Shown here: piece after piece, positions 1 through 6,378 of the stretch
Layout of the letters: the number at the start of each line of letters is the position of its first letter
How positions within the stretch are numbered: position 1 is the stretch's first letter
Assembly: GCA_014764075.1 (NCBI GenBank)
Contig: JACXUE010000096.1
Span: forward strand, 1-11,579
Reading direction: 5' to 3'
Source of the DNA: Sulfuricurvum sp.
GTDB lineage: Bacteria; Campylobacterota; Campylobacteria; Campylobacterales; Sulfurimonadaceae
Length of the DNA: 11,579 nt
Translations under genes and position numbers: made by a program
The notes under the pieces: generated by a model
Database searches by the model: none
What the model was told of the DNA's origin: nothing
Seen by the model: the letters and a program-made list of their open reading frames with translations, nothing else

Positions 1-58
1 TCAAGAGTTACTCAAAATGTTTATGACCAATCAGTACCAGCATAGGTACCGATCAATG

Positions 59-250
59 TTAAAAAAAGAGTGCTATGTTCAAGAATTTTTCTTGAGCTAG
101 CGACTTATCATAATCTTCTAAATCCTCTAAAGTCGGTTCCATAATTCCCTCCAATTCTATTTTAGTGGTGGCGATCGCTGGTGTTAAAACAAAAAAACAT
201 TCAAACGCTAATGTGATTAGTGCCCCATAGATATACACCAACATTTCCAT
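59..250 (-). CDS. small membrane protein, hypothetical (63 aa)
   Basis: I do not recognise this family. The ATG at 248-250 follows a strong ribosome binding site (AAGGAG, 7 nt spacing), which is the main reason to call it a gene. Residues 3-28 form one hydrophobic segment that could be a membrane anchor or an uncleaved signal. The remaining 35 residues are acidic (ELEGI, EPTLEDLEDYDKS) and end in a short hydrophobic stretch (FLNIALFF). It lies 148 nt downstream of amt-1 on the same strand, so it may be read through from amt-1; I see no convincing promoter of its own. It is more A+T rich than its neighbours. A role beside the transporter would be a guess. It could also be a chance ORF, although the ribosome binding site and the plausible topology argue against that. 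Confidence 0.5.
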   Translation of the reverse strand: MEMLVYIYGALITLAFECFFVLTPAIATTKIELEGIMEPTLEDLEDYDKSLAQEKFLNIALFF

Positions 251-364
251 ATTTTCTCTCCTTCTGTTCTGATAACGAAAATAAAATAGTGAGATTACAA
301 GAGTTGTGTTGCATAAGTATTAAATTGATCGAAAAATAAGGAGTTTTTAAATCATATTGTAGAG

Positions 365-389
365 ATTCATGCATGTTTAATGCATGAAT
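365..389 (-). terminator. 10-bp perfect hairpin just after amt-1
   Basis: ATTCATGCAT (365-374) and ATGCATGAAT (380-389) are exact reverse complements with a 5-nt loop. The hairpin begins about 10 nt past the amt-1 stop codon. No U-run follows it on the minus strand, so it is not a textbook intrinsic terminator. It could end or attenuate transcription, protect the 3' end of the amt-1 message, or be a protein-binding dyad. The dyad is seen directly; its role is inferred. Confidence 0.45.
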
Positions 390-398
390 TGTAAAATG

Positions 399-1577
399 CT
401 ATATAGCCCGTTTAAATTCCGGATACGCTTCAAGTCCACATTCGCTTACGTCAAGTCCTTGCATCTGATCCTCATCGGACGCACGGAATGGGAATGCCTT
501 GTTAATTAGAAAAATAATCGCAAACGAAACACCAAAAACAAAAACCGCAATCACACCAACACCTTTGAGTTGACCCAGCAACGTCACCCCACTAGCAGAG
601 TCTGAAGCAAACAAACCAACTGCCAACGTTCCCCATATCCCATTGACCAAGTGTACTGAGAGTGCACCAACTGGGTCATCGATACGGAAACGGTCAAACA
701 ACGGCACCGCAAAGACAACCAAAACACCACCGATTCCCCCTACCGTGATCGCATCAAGCATCGTATACAGATGAGGACCTGCCGTAACCGCCACAAGACC
801 GCCTAGAGCACCGTTGAGAATCATCGTAATATCAAAGAGTTTATAGCGCAAATAGATGAGCGCCCCTGCGACTATAGCCCCCGCAAGACCCGCCGCATTG
901 GTATTAAAAATCGTCAATGCCACGCTGTCCGCCGCCTCTTTGGTCGCAATCGATCCAACCGATCCGCCGTTAAACCCGAACCATCCGATCCAAAGGAGCA
1001 TTGCCCCCAGTACCACAAGAGGGATATTGGACGCTGGGATAACGCGGATCTGATTGCCGCTGTAACGCCCTTTACGCGCACCGATGATGAGAATCGCCGC
1101 GAGCAATGCCCATCCACCCGTCGAATGGATCACGGTAGAGCCGGCTAAATCGACCATATTTAAATCAAAAATCGTATCTTCGAGCCAATCGCTTCCCCAG
1201 CTGATATTGACCGCCATCGGATAGATCAATGCCCCCATAATCACGGTAAAAAGGGTCAAAGGCAACAAACGGGCACGCTCCCCCACCCCTCCGCTCACGA
1301 TGTTGATCGCTTTTCCGACAAACGCCATTTGGAACATAACAAACGCCCATTGACTCATCGTTGTCGAGCGAAAATCACCGAATGCCAGATGAAATCCGAC
1401 CAAAATAAACGCCATCGACGCTACCGCGTAAATCATAACGTTTACCGTCAAAACGCTGGAGACGTTTTTGGTACGAACCAATCCTGCTTCGAGCATCGCG
1501 AAACCGGGAACCATAAGAATAATGAGAGTGACGGAAAAAAGGGCAAAGAGGGTATCGACAACATACGCAGAATCCAT
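399..1577 (-). CDS. amt: ammonium transporter, Amt family (short paralogue)
   Basis: This is a polytopic inner-membrane channel for ammonium/ammonia uptake, 392 aa and without a cleavable signal peptide. Family marks are MLEAGLVRTKN near residues 28-38, the twin pore histidines H151 (STVIHSTGG) and H309 (ALSVHLVNGIWG), gate phenylalanines near F86 and F202, and the LLWIGWFGFNGGS signature at 194-206. The cytoplasmic tail ends GLDVSECGLEAYPEF, a divergent form of the PII-contacting tail. It is only distantly similar to the other transporter here, so it is an old paralogue rather than a recent copy. The ATG at 1575-1577 is preceded by AAGGTG. It lies 82 nt downstream of glnK-1 and has its own good -10 box plus a leader hairpin over the ribosome binding site, so it is probably regulated separately from the amt-2/glnK-1 pair. 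The function is well supported by both histidines; the exact substrate preference is not visible. Confidence 0.93.
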   Translation of the reverse strand: MDSAYVVDTLFALFSVTLIILMVPGFAMLEAGLVRTKNVSSVLTVNVMIYAVASMAFILVGFHLAFGDFRSTTMSQWAFVMFQMAFVGKAINIVSGGVGERARLLPLTLFTVIMGALIYPMAVNISWGSDWLEDTIFDLNMVDLAGSTVIHSTGGWALLAAILIIGARKGRYSGNQIRVIPASNIPLVVLGAMLLWIGWFGFNGGSVGSIATKEAADSVALTIFNTNAAGLAGAIVAGALIYLRYKLFDITMILNGALGGLVAVTAGPHLYTMLDAITVGGIGGVLVVFAVPLFDRFRIDDPVGALSVHLVNGIWGTLAVGLFASDSASGVTLLGQLKGVGVIAVFVFGVSFAIIFLINKAFPFRASDEDQMQGLDVSECGLEAYPEFKRAI

Positions 1578-1581
1578 GCAG

Positions 1582-1605
1582 CACCTTTAGTATAAGATAA
1601 AGGTG
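1582..1605 (-). promoter_or_regulatory. amt-1 leader hairpin covering the ribosome binding site
   Basis: CACCTTTA (1582-1589) and TAAAGGTG (1598-1605) form a perfect 8-bp stem with an 8-nt loop. On the minus strand the second arm contains AAGGTG, the likely ribosome binding site of amt-1, ending 4 nt before the ATG. The predicted start of transcription (about 7 nt past the -10 box at 1609-1614) falls near 1602, so the hairpin would be the very 5' end of the mRNA. It could limit translation, stabilise the message, or act at DNA level as an operator over the start site. Confidence 0.5.
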
Positions 1606-1608
1606 TGC

Positions 1609-1614
1609 ATTATA
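1609..1614 (-). promoter_or_regulatory. -10 box of amt-1 promoter
   Basis: The minus strand reads TATAAT, a perfect housekeeping -10 hexamer, 31 nt before the amt-1 start codon. No clear -35 box is present, which is usual for Campylobacterota promoters. A small inverted repeat (ATCCA/TGGAT, 1616-1631) lies directly upstream, and the TTGATTAAA dyad (1645-1663) lies 30 nt upstream. Confidence 0.6.
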
Positions 1615-1644
1615 TATCCAAATAAATGGATTTGAGAAGGAAGA

Positions 1645-1663
1645 TTGATTAAATTTTAATCAA
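1645..1663. promoter_or_regulatory. 19-bp palindrome between glnK-1 and amt-1
   Basis: TTGATTAAA-T-TTTAATCAA is a perfect dyad of nine bases on each side. It overlaps the last bases of glnK-1 (stop TGA at 1660-1662) and lies upstream of the amt-1 -10 box. The same 17-bp core recurs at 3412-3428 in the amt-2 promoter, which suggests an operator rather than only a weak A+T-rich terminator. The half-site spacing (TTGAT-N9-ATCAA) does not fit the FNR/CRP box (N4). Confidence 0.5.
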
Positions 1664-1998
1664 ATAGCCTCAACGTCAGTCTCACCCGTACGAATACGGA
1701 CGATTTTACCGACATCGCTGACGAAGATTTTCCCATCACCGATTTTTCCGGTGCGTGCCGCTTCGACAACGGTATTAACTACTTGATTCGCCATCGCATC
1801 ATCAACAAGCATCTCCATTTTGATTTTTGGCAAAAAGTCAACCACATACTCGGCACCGCGATAGAGTTCGCTGTGCCCTTTTTGACGTCCGTACCCTTTG
1901 ACCTCGCTCACGGTCATACCGGTAATGCCAATCTCCGCCAATGCGTCTTTTACATCTTCGAGTTTAAATGGTTTGATAACCGCTTCGATTTTTTTCAT
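1660..1998 (-). CDS. glnK: nitrogen regulatory PII protein (GlnK/GlnB), copy 1
   Basis: This is a PII signal protein of 112 aa, the usual length. As a trimer, PII proteins bind ATP/ADP and 2-oxoglutarate and plug or release ammonium channels. The T-loop (about 37-55) has the uridylylation tyrosine Y51 in RGAEYVVDF; TGKIGDGKIFV and RIRTGE provide nucleotide-binding residues. The start at MKKIEAVIK is chosen by family length and by AAGGAG upstream at a normal distance; upstream in-frame codons read back into amt-2. It begins 10 nt after the amt-2 stop, the classical amt-glnK pairing, so its prime partner is probably amt-2. Residues 1-63 are identical to copy 2 (3534-3872), and the C-terminal half differs at many positions. 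GlnK versus GlnB naming cannot be decided by sequence; linkage to amt favours GlnK. No glnD-type modifying enzyme is in the window. Confidence 0.95.
   Translation of the reverse strand: MKKIEAVIKPFKLEDVKDALAEIGITGMTVSEVKGYGRQKGHSELYRGAEYVVDFLPKIKMEMLVDDAMANQVVNTVVEAARTGKIGDGKIFVSDVGKIVRIRTGETDVEAI
1810..1998 (-). repeat. 5' half of glnK-1, copy of 3684-3872
   Basis: Codons 1-63 of the two PII genes encode the same residues and are highly similar in DNA, with mostly third-base differences and one identical stretch of at least 30 bases near the start (about 1953-1986). Beyond 63 codons the genes diverge. This looks like an old duplication kept alike by selection or by gene conversion at the 5' part. 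Confidence 0.7.
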
Positions 1999-2008
1999 TA
2001 TTTGCTCC

Positions 2009-3340
2009 TTATAGGTTAAAGCCACGTTCACCGTGTACCGACTCATCCAAACCTTGGCTCTCTTGTTCTTCGTTAACACGTGAACCGCCGGTAAGAGCCA
2101 TTGCGATGTAGTATACCACGATCGTACCGACCAACGTGAACAATCCAACGATAAGAACCGATTCAGCTTGTACCATAATTTGTCCCATACGATCCCCAGC
2201 ATCTTTCAACGGTCCAGCCCAAAGAAGTGCATTATCAGTGTTTGGCGTGTAGGCTGCGAAGATACCTGTCGCGATCGCACCCCAAAGACCTGCGAGGAAG
2301 TGAACCCCAAACGCGTCCAATGAATCGTCGTAACCCAATTTTTTCTTAAGAGCCGTTACACCGAAGAATGCGATCAATGCACCCATGATACCGATGATGA
2401 ATGAACCGTTAACTCCTACGAATCCGGCTGCCGGAGTGATCGCTACCAACCCTGCAATCGCACCTGTTGCGGCACCGAGCAAAGTCGGTTTTTTGAATAC
2501 CACATACTCAACCACAATCCATGTGACCGTAGCAACTGCAGCAGCAATCGTTGTGGTCAAATACGCAAGTCCTGCGATAGCGTTCGCACCAAAAGCCGAT
2601 CCGCCGTTAAACCCGTACCAACCGAACCAAAGAAGTCCAGCACCCAGAGCCGTCAAGATAACGCTTGCCGGTTTCATTGCCACTTTCGGATATCCCGCAC
2701 GTTTACCGATCAAAAGAGCAAGCACCAAACCAGCCAAACCGCCGTTCATATGGACAACCGTACCACCGGCAAAATCAAGAGCACCTTCGTTGAACAAATA
2801 TCCGCCGCCCCATACCATGTGGGTGATCGGAGCATAGACTGCGATTGTCCAAATAAACGCAAACACCATCCATGTCGAGAATTTCATACGTTCAATAACC
2901 GAACCAGCCGCAATCGCTACGGTAATTGCCGCGAACGTCCCTTGAAACACTACGAAAACCAATTTCGGATAGAGTTGACCCAAATCGACACTGGCAAATT
3001 CTGTCCAGTCGATGCCGCTAAGCATTATATGGTTGAATCCGCCGATCACTTGGTTCATTGACCCCTCAACCGTACCGAATGCGATTGAGAATCCCGCAAC
3101 AACCCATGCGATAAATGATACCGTAAATGCACCAAACACCATCGCAAACGTATTCAAAATATTTTTAGAACGGGTCATTCCGCTATAAAATAGCGCAAGC
3201 CCGATCGGTGTCATCAACATTACGAGTGCTGTTGACATCATCATCCATGCAGTATCACCTGAATTAAGAACAGGTACCGCTGCCTCTTCGGCAAAAGCCG
3301 AAACGCCTAATAGCGAAAAAGCTAAAAGCCACTTTTGCAT
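2009..3340 (-). CDS. amt: ammonium transporter, Amt family (with signal peptide)
   Basis: This is the second ammonium channel, 443 aa. I chose the ATG at 3338-3340 because it follows AAGGAGA at good spacing and gives a clean signal peptide (MQKWLLAFSLLGVSAFA, cleavage near residue 17), as in other AmtB precursors; an upstream in-frame ATG at 3404-3406 would overlap the predicted -10 box. Pore histidines are H197 (GGTVVHMNGG) and H347 (DAFGVHFLAGLWG), gate phenylalanines are F136 (QGTF) and F244, and LLWFGWYGFNGGS lies at 236-248. The tail GLDESVHGERGF is the canonical cytoplasmic tail that meets GlnK. It is followed after 10 nt by glnK-1, so the two are probably one transcription unit for ammonium uptake and its feedback control. 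Its promoter carries a 17-bp dyad between the -10 and -35 regions. Confidence 0.95.
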   Translation of the reverse strand: MQKWLLAFSLLGVSAFAEEAAVPVLNSGDTAWMMMSTALVMLMTPIGLALFYSGMTRSKNILNTFAMVFGAFTVSFIAWVVAGFSIAFGTVEGSMNQVIGGFNHIMLSGIDWTEFASVDLGQLYPKLVFVVFQGTFAAITVAIAAGSVIERMKFSTWMVFAFIWTIAVYAPITHMVWGGGYLFNEGALDFAGGTVVHMNGGLAGLVLALLIGKRAGYPKVAMKPASVILTALGAGLLWFGWYGFNGGSAFGANAIAGLAYLTTTIAAAVATVTWIVVEYVVFKKPTLLGAATGAIAGLVAITPAAGFVGVNGSFIIGIMGALIAFFGVTALKKKLGYDDSLDAFGVHFLAGLWGAIATGIFAAYTPNTDNALLWAGPLKDAGDRMGQIMVQAESVLIVGLFTLVGTIVVYYIAMALTGGSRVNEEQESQGLDESVHGERGFNL

Positions 3341-3405
3341 TTTCTCTCCTTCATCACTTGAATGTCGAGTACCATTGTACAAAGTAATCCAAACAAGAAA
3401 GTGCA

Positions 3406-3411
3406 ATTATA
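3406..3411 (-). promoter_or_regulatory. -10 box of amt-2/glnK-1 promoter
   Basis: The minus strand reads TATAAT, 65 nt before the amt-2 start codon. The dyad at 3412-3428 abuts it directly upstream, and AATATGCTAAA (3430-3440) lies 18 nt upstream in the -35 zone. The box matches the consensus perfectly; actual use is inferred. Confidence 0.55.
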
Positions 3412-3428
3412 TGATTAAATTTTAATCA
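3412..3428. promoter_or_regulatory. 17-bp palindrome in amt-2 promoter, putative operator
   Basis: TGATTAAA-T-TTTAATCA is a perfect dyad immediately upstream of the amt-2 -10 box, so a protein bound here would sit in the promoter spacer. The same 17 bp occurs at 1646-1662. A looser relative (TTTGATTAA-TTTAGCAAA) is found at 3918-3935 upstream of glnK-2. The presence of related sites at three points in one nitrogen cluster suggests a shared regulator, which I cannot name. Confidence 0.5.
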
Positions 3429-3488
3429 GTTTAGCATATTTAATTAAAAACAGCGATTTTGATTACATAAGAAAAGAGAATACGGAGG

Positions 3489-3507
3489 AGCTTTTTTACA
3501 AGAAGCT
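3489..3507 (-). terminator. weak hairpin downstream of glnK-2
   Basis: On the minus strand AGCTTCTT and AAAAAGCT pair with one mismatch around a 3-nt loop, about 27 nt past the glnK-2 stop. No U-run follows. It is a weak candidate for the end of the glnK-2 transcript. The rest of the 193-nt gap between glnK-2 and amt-2 is A+T-rich promoter sequence. Confidence 0.2.
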
Positions 3508-3533
3508 ATCCTTGCAAAAAAGTGCTATGAAGT

Positions 3534-3872
3534 TTAAATCGCGTCACTATCGGTTTCACCCGTACGGATACGAATGATTTTTTCAATATCGCTGACGAAG
3601 ATTTTACCGTCACCGATTCTTCCGGTGCGGGAAGCTCCGATCACCGTATCGATCACTTTGTCCGCCATATCGTCGCTGACGATCATCTCCATTTTGATTT
3701 TCGGGAGGAAGTCAACCACATACTCAGCGCCCCGATAGAGTTCACTGTGCCCTTTTTGACGTCCGTACCCTTTAACTTCGCTCACCGTCATACCTGTAAT
3801 TCCGATTTCCGCTAGGGCATCTTTTACATCTTCGAGTTTAAATGGTTTGATAACCGCTTCAATTTTTTTCAT
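3534..3872 (-). CDS. glnK: nitrogen regulatory PII protein (GlnK/GlnB), copy 2
   Basis: This is a second full-length PII protein (112 aa) with Y51 in the T-loop, TGRIGDGKIFV and RIRTGE. Residues 1-63 match copy 1 exactly; beyond that it has changes such as MEMIVSDDMADKVIDTVIGASRTG. Identical T-loops imply that both copies may contact the same channels and the same modifying enzyme, and mixed trimers are possible. The start at MKKIEAVIK (3870-3872) is chosen by family length; GGAG lies about 11 nt upstream, somewhat far. A longer start (ATG at 3903-3905) would add 11 residues, but it falls on the predicted -10 box. It stands alone: it has its own -10 box and is 193 nt from amt-2, and it is divergent from gyrA. 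This arrangement may let it be made independently of the transporters, perhaps as the GlnB-like copy. Confidence 0.94.
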   Translation of the reverse strand: MKKIEAVIKPFKLEDVKDALAEIGITGMTVSEVKGYGRQKGHSELYRGAEYVVDFLPKIKMEMIVSDDMADKVIDTVIGASRTGRIGDGKIFVSDIEKIIRIRTGETDSDAI

Positions 3873-3904
3873 GCGAATCTGTTCTCCATGTGAAAGTTGA
3901 GACA

Positions 3905-3910
3905 ATTGTA
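3905..3910 (-). promoter_or_regulatory. -10 box of glnK-2 promoter
   Basis: The minus strand reads TACAAT, one mismatch from consensus, 32 nt before the glnK-2 ATG. AATTTGCTAAA (3927-3937) lies 16 nt upstream, matching (one mismatch) the element at nearly the same place before amt-2. Confidence 0.45.
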
Positions 3911-3917
3911 ACCTCTA

Positions 3918-3937
3918 TTTGATTAATTTAGCAAATT
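3918..3937. promoter_or_regulatory. degenerate dyad between glnK-2 and gyrA
   Basis: TTTGATTAA followed by TTTAGCAAA is an imperfect dyad with two mismatches. It resembles one half of the perfect dyads at 1645-1663 and 3412-3428, and it overlaps the TTTAGCAAATT element shared with the amt-2 promoter. It lies upstream of the glnK-2 -10 box and about 34 nt from that of gyrA. Confidence 0.35.
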
Positions 3938-3970
3938 GACCCATCTTTTATATTTTAAGACTTTATCAGA

Positions 3971-3976
3971 TATAAT
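3971..3976 (+). promoter_or_regulatory. -10 box of gyrA promoter
   Basis: TATAAT lies 33 nt before the gyrA start, preceded by T-rich sequence typical of Campylobacterota housekeeping promoters. It gives a leader of about 27 nt ending in a GGGG ribosome binding site. Confidence 0.55.
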
Positions 3977-4009
3977 CAGCATTATTTATCTTCATTACGT
4001 GGGGAATGC

Positions 4010-6331
4010 ATGAACGATTTGCTCGAAAACAGCGAAATTAACGACATCAATATAGAAGAGACTCTCAAAAGCAGTTATCTTGACTACTCAATGAGCGTTA
4101 TCATCGGACGAGCACTCCCCGATGTTCGTGACGGTCTCAAACCAGTTCACCGTCGTATCCTCTATGCAATGGATAAACTCAACCTCTCAGCAGGTGCCAA
4201 GTATAAAAAATCGGCCCGTATCGTCGGGGATGTTATCGGTCAATACCATCCGCACGGAGATACCTCGGTTTACGATGCACTCGTTCGTATGGCGCAACCG
4301 TTTGCCATGCGTGCACCGTTGGTAGACGGTCAGGGGAACTTCGGTTCGGTGGATGGCGACAACGCCGCTGCGATGCGTTATACTGAAGCACGTATGACCC
4401 GCTATGCGGGGGAACTCCTCAAAGACCTCGACAAAGACACCGTCAATATGGTAGATAACTATGACGGCACTACCCAAGAGCCGGAAGTTCTTCCGACCCG
4501 CGTTCCGAATCTCCTAATCAATGGGTCTGCGGGGATCGCCGTCGGTATGGCGACCAATATCCCTCCTCACAATCCCAAAGAAGTGCTCAGTGCGCTCGTC
4601 CATTTGGTCGATAATCCAAATGCCTCAATCTACGACATCATGCAATTCATCAAAGCTCCCGATTTCCCTACCGGTGGAACCATCTATGGGAAAAAAGGGA
4701 TCTTAGATGCATACGAAACCGGACGGGGGCGGATTCGAGTCCGTGCCAAAACCCACATCGAAAAAAAGTCCAATAAAGACGTCATCATCATCGATGAGCT
4801 TCCCTACCAAGTCAACAAAGCACGGCTTATCGAAAACATCGCCGAACTGGTCAAAGAAGAACCGAGAATTTTCTCCCTTCTTGAGATGCTCGGACACTTC
4901 ATTAACCACCGTAAAACGGTCATCATCCGCCGCACTATTTTTGATCTCGAAAAAGCCAAAGCGCGTGCCCACATTTTACAAGGTTTGAAAAAAGCGCTTG
5001 ATCATATCGAAGCGATCATCAAACTCATCCGCGCCAGTGCCGACAGTGAAAGCGCAAAAAACGGTCTTATCTCTGAATTTGAGTTCTCGCCGATCCAAGC
5101 TCAAGCGATTTTGGATATGCGTCTGCAACGTCTCACCGGGTTGGAACGCGATAAAATCGACAATGAACTCAAAGAGATTTTGGCGCACATCGACTATTTA
5201 GAGAGCATCCTCCGTAGCGAAGAGGTTCTCAAAGGGATCATCAAAGAGGAGTTCATCGAACTCGTAGAGCAGTTTAACGCTCCGCGCGCAACCCATATCG
5301 AAGACAACTATGACGATATTAATATCGAAGATTTAATCCCAAATGAACCGATGGTCGTCACGATCACCCATCGCGGCTACATCAAGCGGGTTCCTCTCGC
5401 AGCCTATGAAAAACAGATACGCGGCGGAAAAGGAAAAGTCGCCGTCACCACCTATGATGATGACTTTATCGAAAAATTCTATACGTGCAATACCCACGAT
5501 ACCTTAATGTTCGTCACCGATCGCGGACAGCTCCACTGGCTCAAAGTGTACAAAATTCCAGAGGGATCACGTACCGCAAAAGGTAAAGCGGTGGTCAATC
5601 TCATCAACCTCGAAGCCGATGAGAAAATCCGCTCCGTCATCCCGACAACCGATTTTGACGAGAACAAATCACTCGTATTCTTCACCCAAAACGGTATCGT
5701 CAAACGTACCGCATTGAACGAATTTTCAAACATCCGCAGCAACGGTGTCCGCGCGATCGTACTCGATGAAAACGATACCCTTATCACCGCCCATATTGCA
5801 ACGGAAGAGACAAAATATCTCTTTATCGTCACCAAATTTGCCCAATGTATCAAATTTGATATTGAAAAAACCCGCAATCAAGGGCGTAGCACCCGTGGCG
5901 TCCGAGGTATCAAGTTCAAAATAGAAGGTGATGTTGTCGTCGATGCAAACATCATCAAAAGCGACCAGGAAGAGATCCTTATGGTGAGCGAAAAAGGGAT
6001 CGGAAAACGTACAACCGCCGAAGAGTATCGCCTCACCAATCGCGCAGGATCGGGGGTTATCGCAATGAAACTCAATTCGAAAACCGGAAGTACCGTCGTC
6101 GGATGCGTTATGGTGGATGAGACGATGGATCTCATGGCACTTACCAAAGCGGGTAAAATGATCCGTGTCGATATGCAAACCATCTCCAAATCGGGGCGTA
6201 ACACGAGCGGTGTCTACATCGTCAAAGGGGACGACGTCGCCAGCATCTCACGTTGTCCAAAAAATGATGGAGAAGAGAACAAAGACGAAGGAGAGAGCTC
6301 TGAACCATCAGGTACACTTAAATTGGAATAA
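4010..6331 (+). CDS. gyrA: DNA gyrase subunit A with internal in-frame deletion
   Basis: GyrA breaks and rejoins DNA in the A2B2 gyrase that introduces negative supercoils. The catalytic tyrosine is Y124 (AAMRYTEARMT), and the quinolone-resistance region reads HPHGDTSVYD with T85 and D89, the usual unmutated state for this phylum. The gyrA box is QIRGGKG (469-475), the C-terminal pinwheel fills about 440-740, and an acidic tail ends the protein. It has 773 aa. At residues 282-285 (LVKEEPRIF) the sequence jumps from the end of the ELVKE segment straight to the EPRIF segment, leaving out about 58 residues that I recall in H. pylori GyrA (from IEGISEVRDESD to just before KEPKIF). With them the length would be about 831. 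This tower-region piece is highly conserved, so the encoded protein is probably not functional. Either the assembly is wrong here or the cell carries another gyrA. It is GyrA and not ParC, because the pinwheel and gyrA box are present. Its start is fixed by GGGG and family alignment. Confidence 0.9.
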   Translation: MNDLLENSEINDINIEETLKSSYLDYSMSVIIGRALPDVRDGLKPVHRRILYAMDKLNLSAGAKYKKSARIVGDVIGQYHPHGDTSVYDALVRMAQPFAMRAPLVDGQGNFGSVDGDNAAAMRYTEARMTRYAGELLKDLDKDTVNMVDNYDGTTQEPEVLPTRVPNLLINGSAGIAVGMATNIPPHNPKEVLSALVHLVDNPNASIYDIMQFIKAPDFPTGGTIYGKKGILDAYETGRGRIRVRAKTHIEKKSNKDVIIIDELPYQVNKARLIENIAELVKEEPRIFSLLEMLGHFINHRKTVIIRRTIFDLEKAKARAHILQGLKKALDHIEAIIKLIRASADSESAKNGLISEFEFSPIQAQAILDMRLQRLTGLERDKIDNELKEILAHIDYLESILRSEEVLKGIIKEEFIELVEQFNAPRATHIEDNYDDINIEDLIPNEPMVVTITHRGYIKRVPLAAYEKQIRGGKGKVAVTTYDDDFIEKFYTCNTHDTLMFVTDRGQLHWLKVYKIPEGSRTAKGKAVVNLINLEADEKIRSVIPTTDFDENKSLVFFTQNGIVKRTALNEFSNIRSNGVRAIVLDENDTLITAHIATEETKYLFIVTKFAQCIKFDIEKTRNQGRSTRGVRGIKFKIEGDVVVDANIIKSDQEEILMVSEKGIGKRTTAEEYRLTNRAGSGVIAMKLNSKTGSTVVGCVMVDETMDLMALTKAGKMIRVDMQTISKSGRNTSGVYIVKGDDVASISRCPKNDGEENKDEGESSEPSGTLKLE

Positions 6332-6360
6332 TTTTTGCTTTTAACTCTTAACTATTCCAA
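6323..6360 (+). repeat. inverted repeat across gyrA stop and flgP leader
   Basis: TTGGAATA (6323-6330) and TATTCCAA (6353-6360) are exact reverse complements separated by 22 nt. The first arm contains most of the gyrA stop codon, and the second ends about 8 nt before the flgP ribosome binding site. It may be a processing or attenuation hairpin between the two genes, or chance in A+T-rich sequence. Confidence 0.3.
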
Positions 6361-6378
6361 ATTCTAAGGAACCCTACG

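Noticed and set aside
28..51. Terminator GTACC...GGTAC after the small ORF
   Set aside because: Only a short stem and no U-run; too weak to call.
1645..1663. FNR/CRP box
   Set aside because: The half-sites TTGAT/ATCAA are 9 bp apart instead of 4, so this family would not fit.
2385..2837. 150-codon plus-strand ORF inside amt-2
   Set aside because: It is antisense to a clear transporter gene; the proline/alanine-rich product looks like a shadow of codon use, with no ribosome binding site.
3511..3526. Sigma-54 promoter before amt-2 (minus strand TAGCACTTTTTTGCAA)
   Set aside because: The spacing between the GG-like and GC elements is one base short, the GG is AG, and it lies over 170 nt from amt-2. 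The TATAAT at 3406-3411 is a better candidate.
5726..6178. 150-codon minus-strand ORF inside gyrA
   Set aside because: It lies entirely within the conserved gyrA C-terminal region and has no recognisable domain or ribosome binding site.
4010..6331. ParC (topoisomerase IV) instead of GyrA
   Set aside because: The gyrA box, long pinwheel domain, acidic tail and Campylobacter-like neighbours all favour GyrA.
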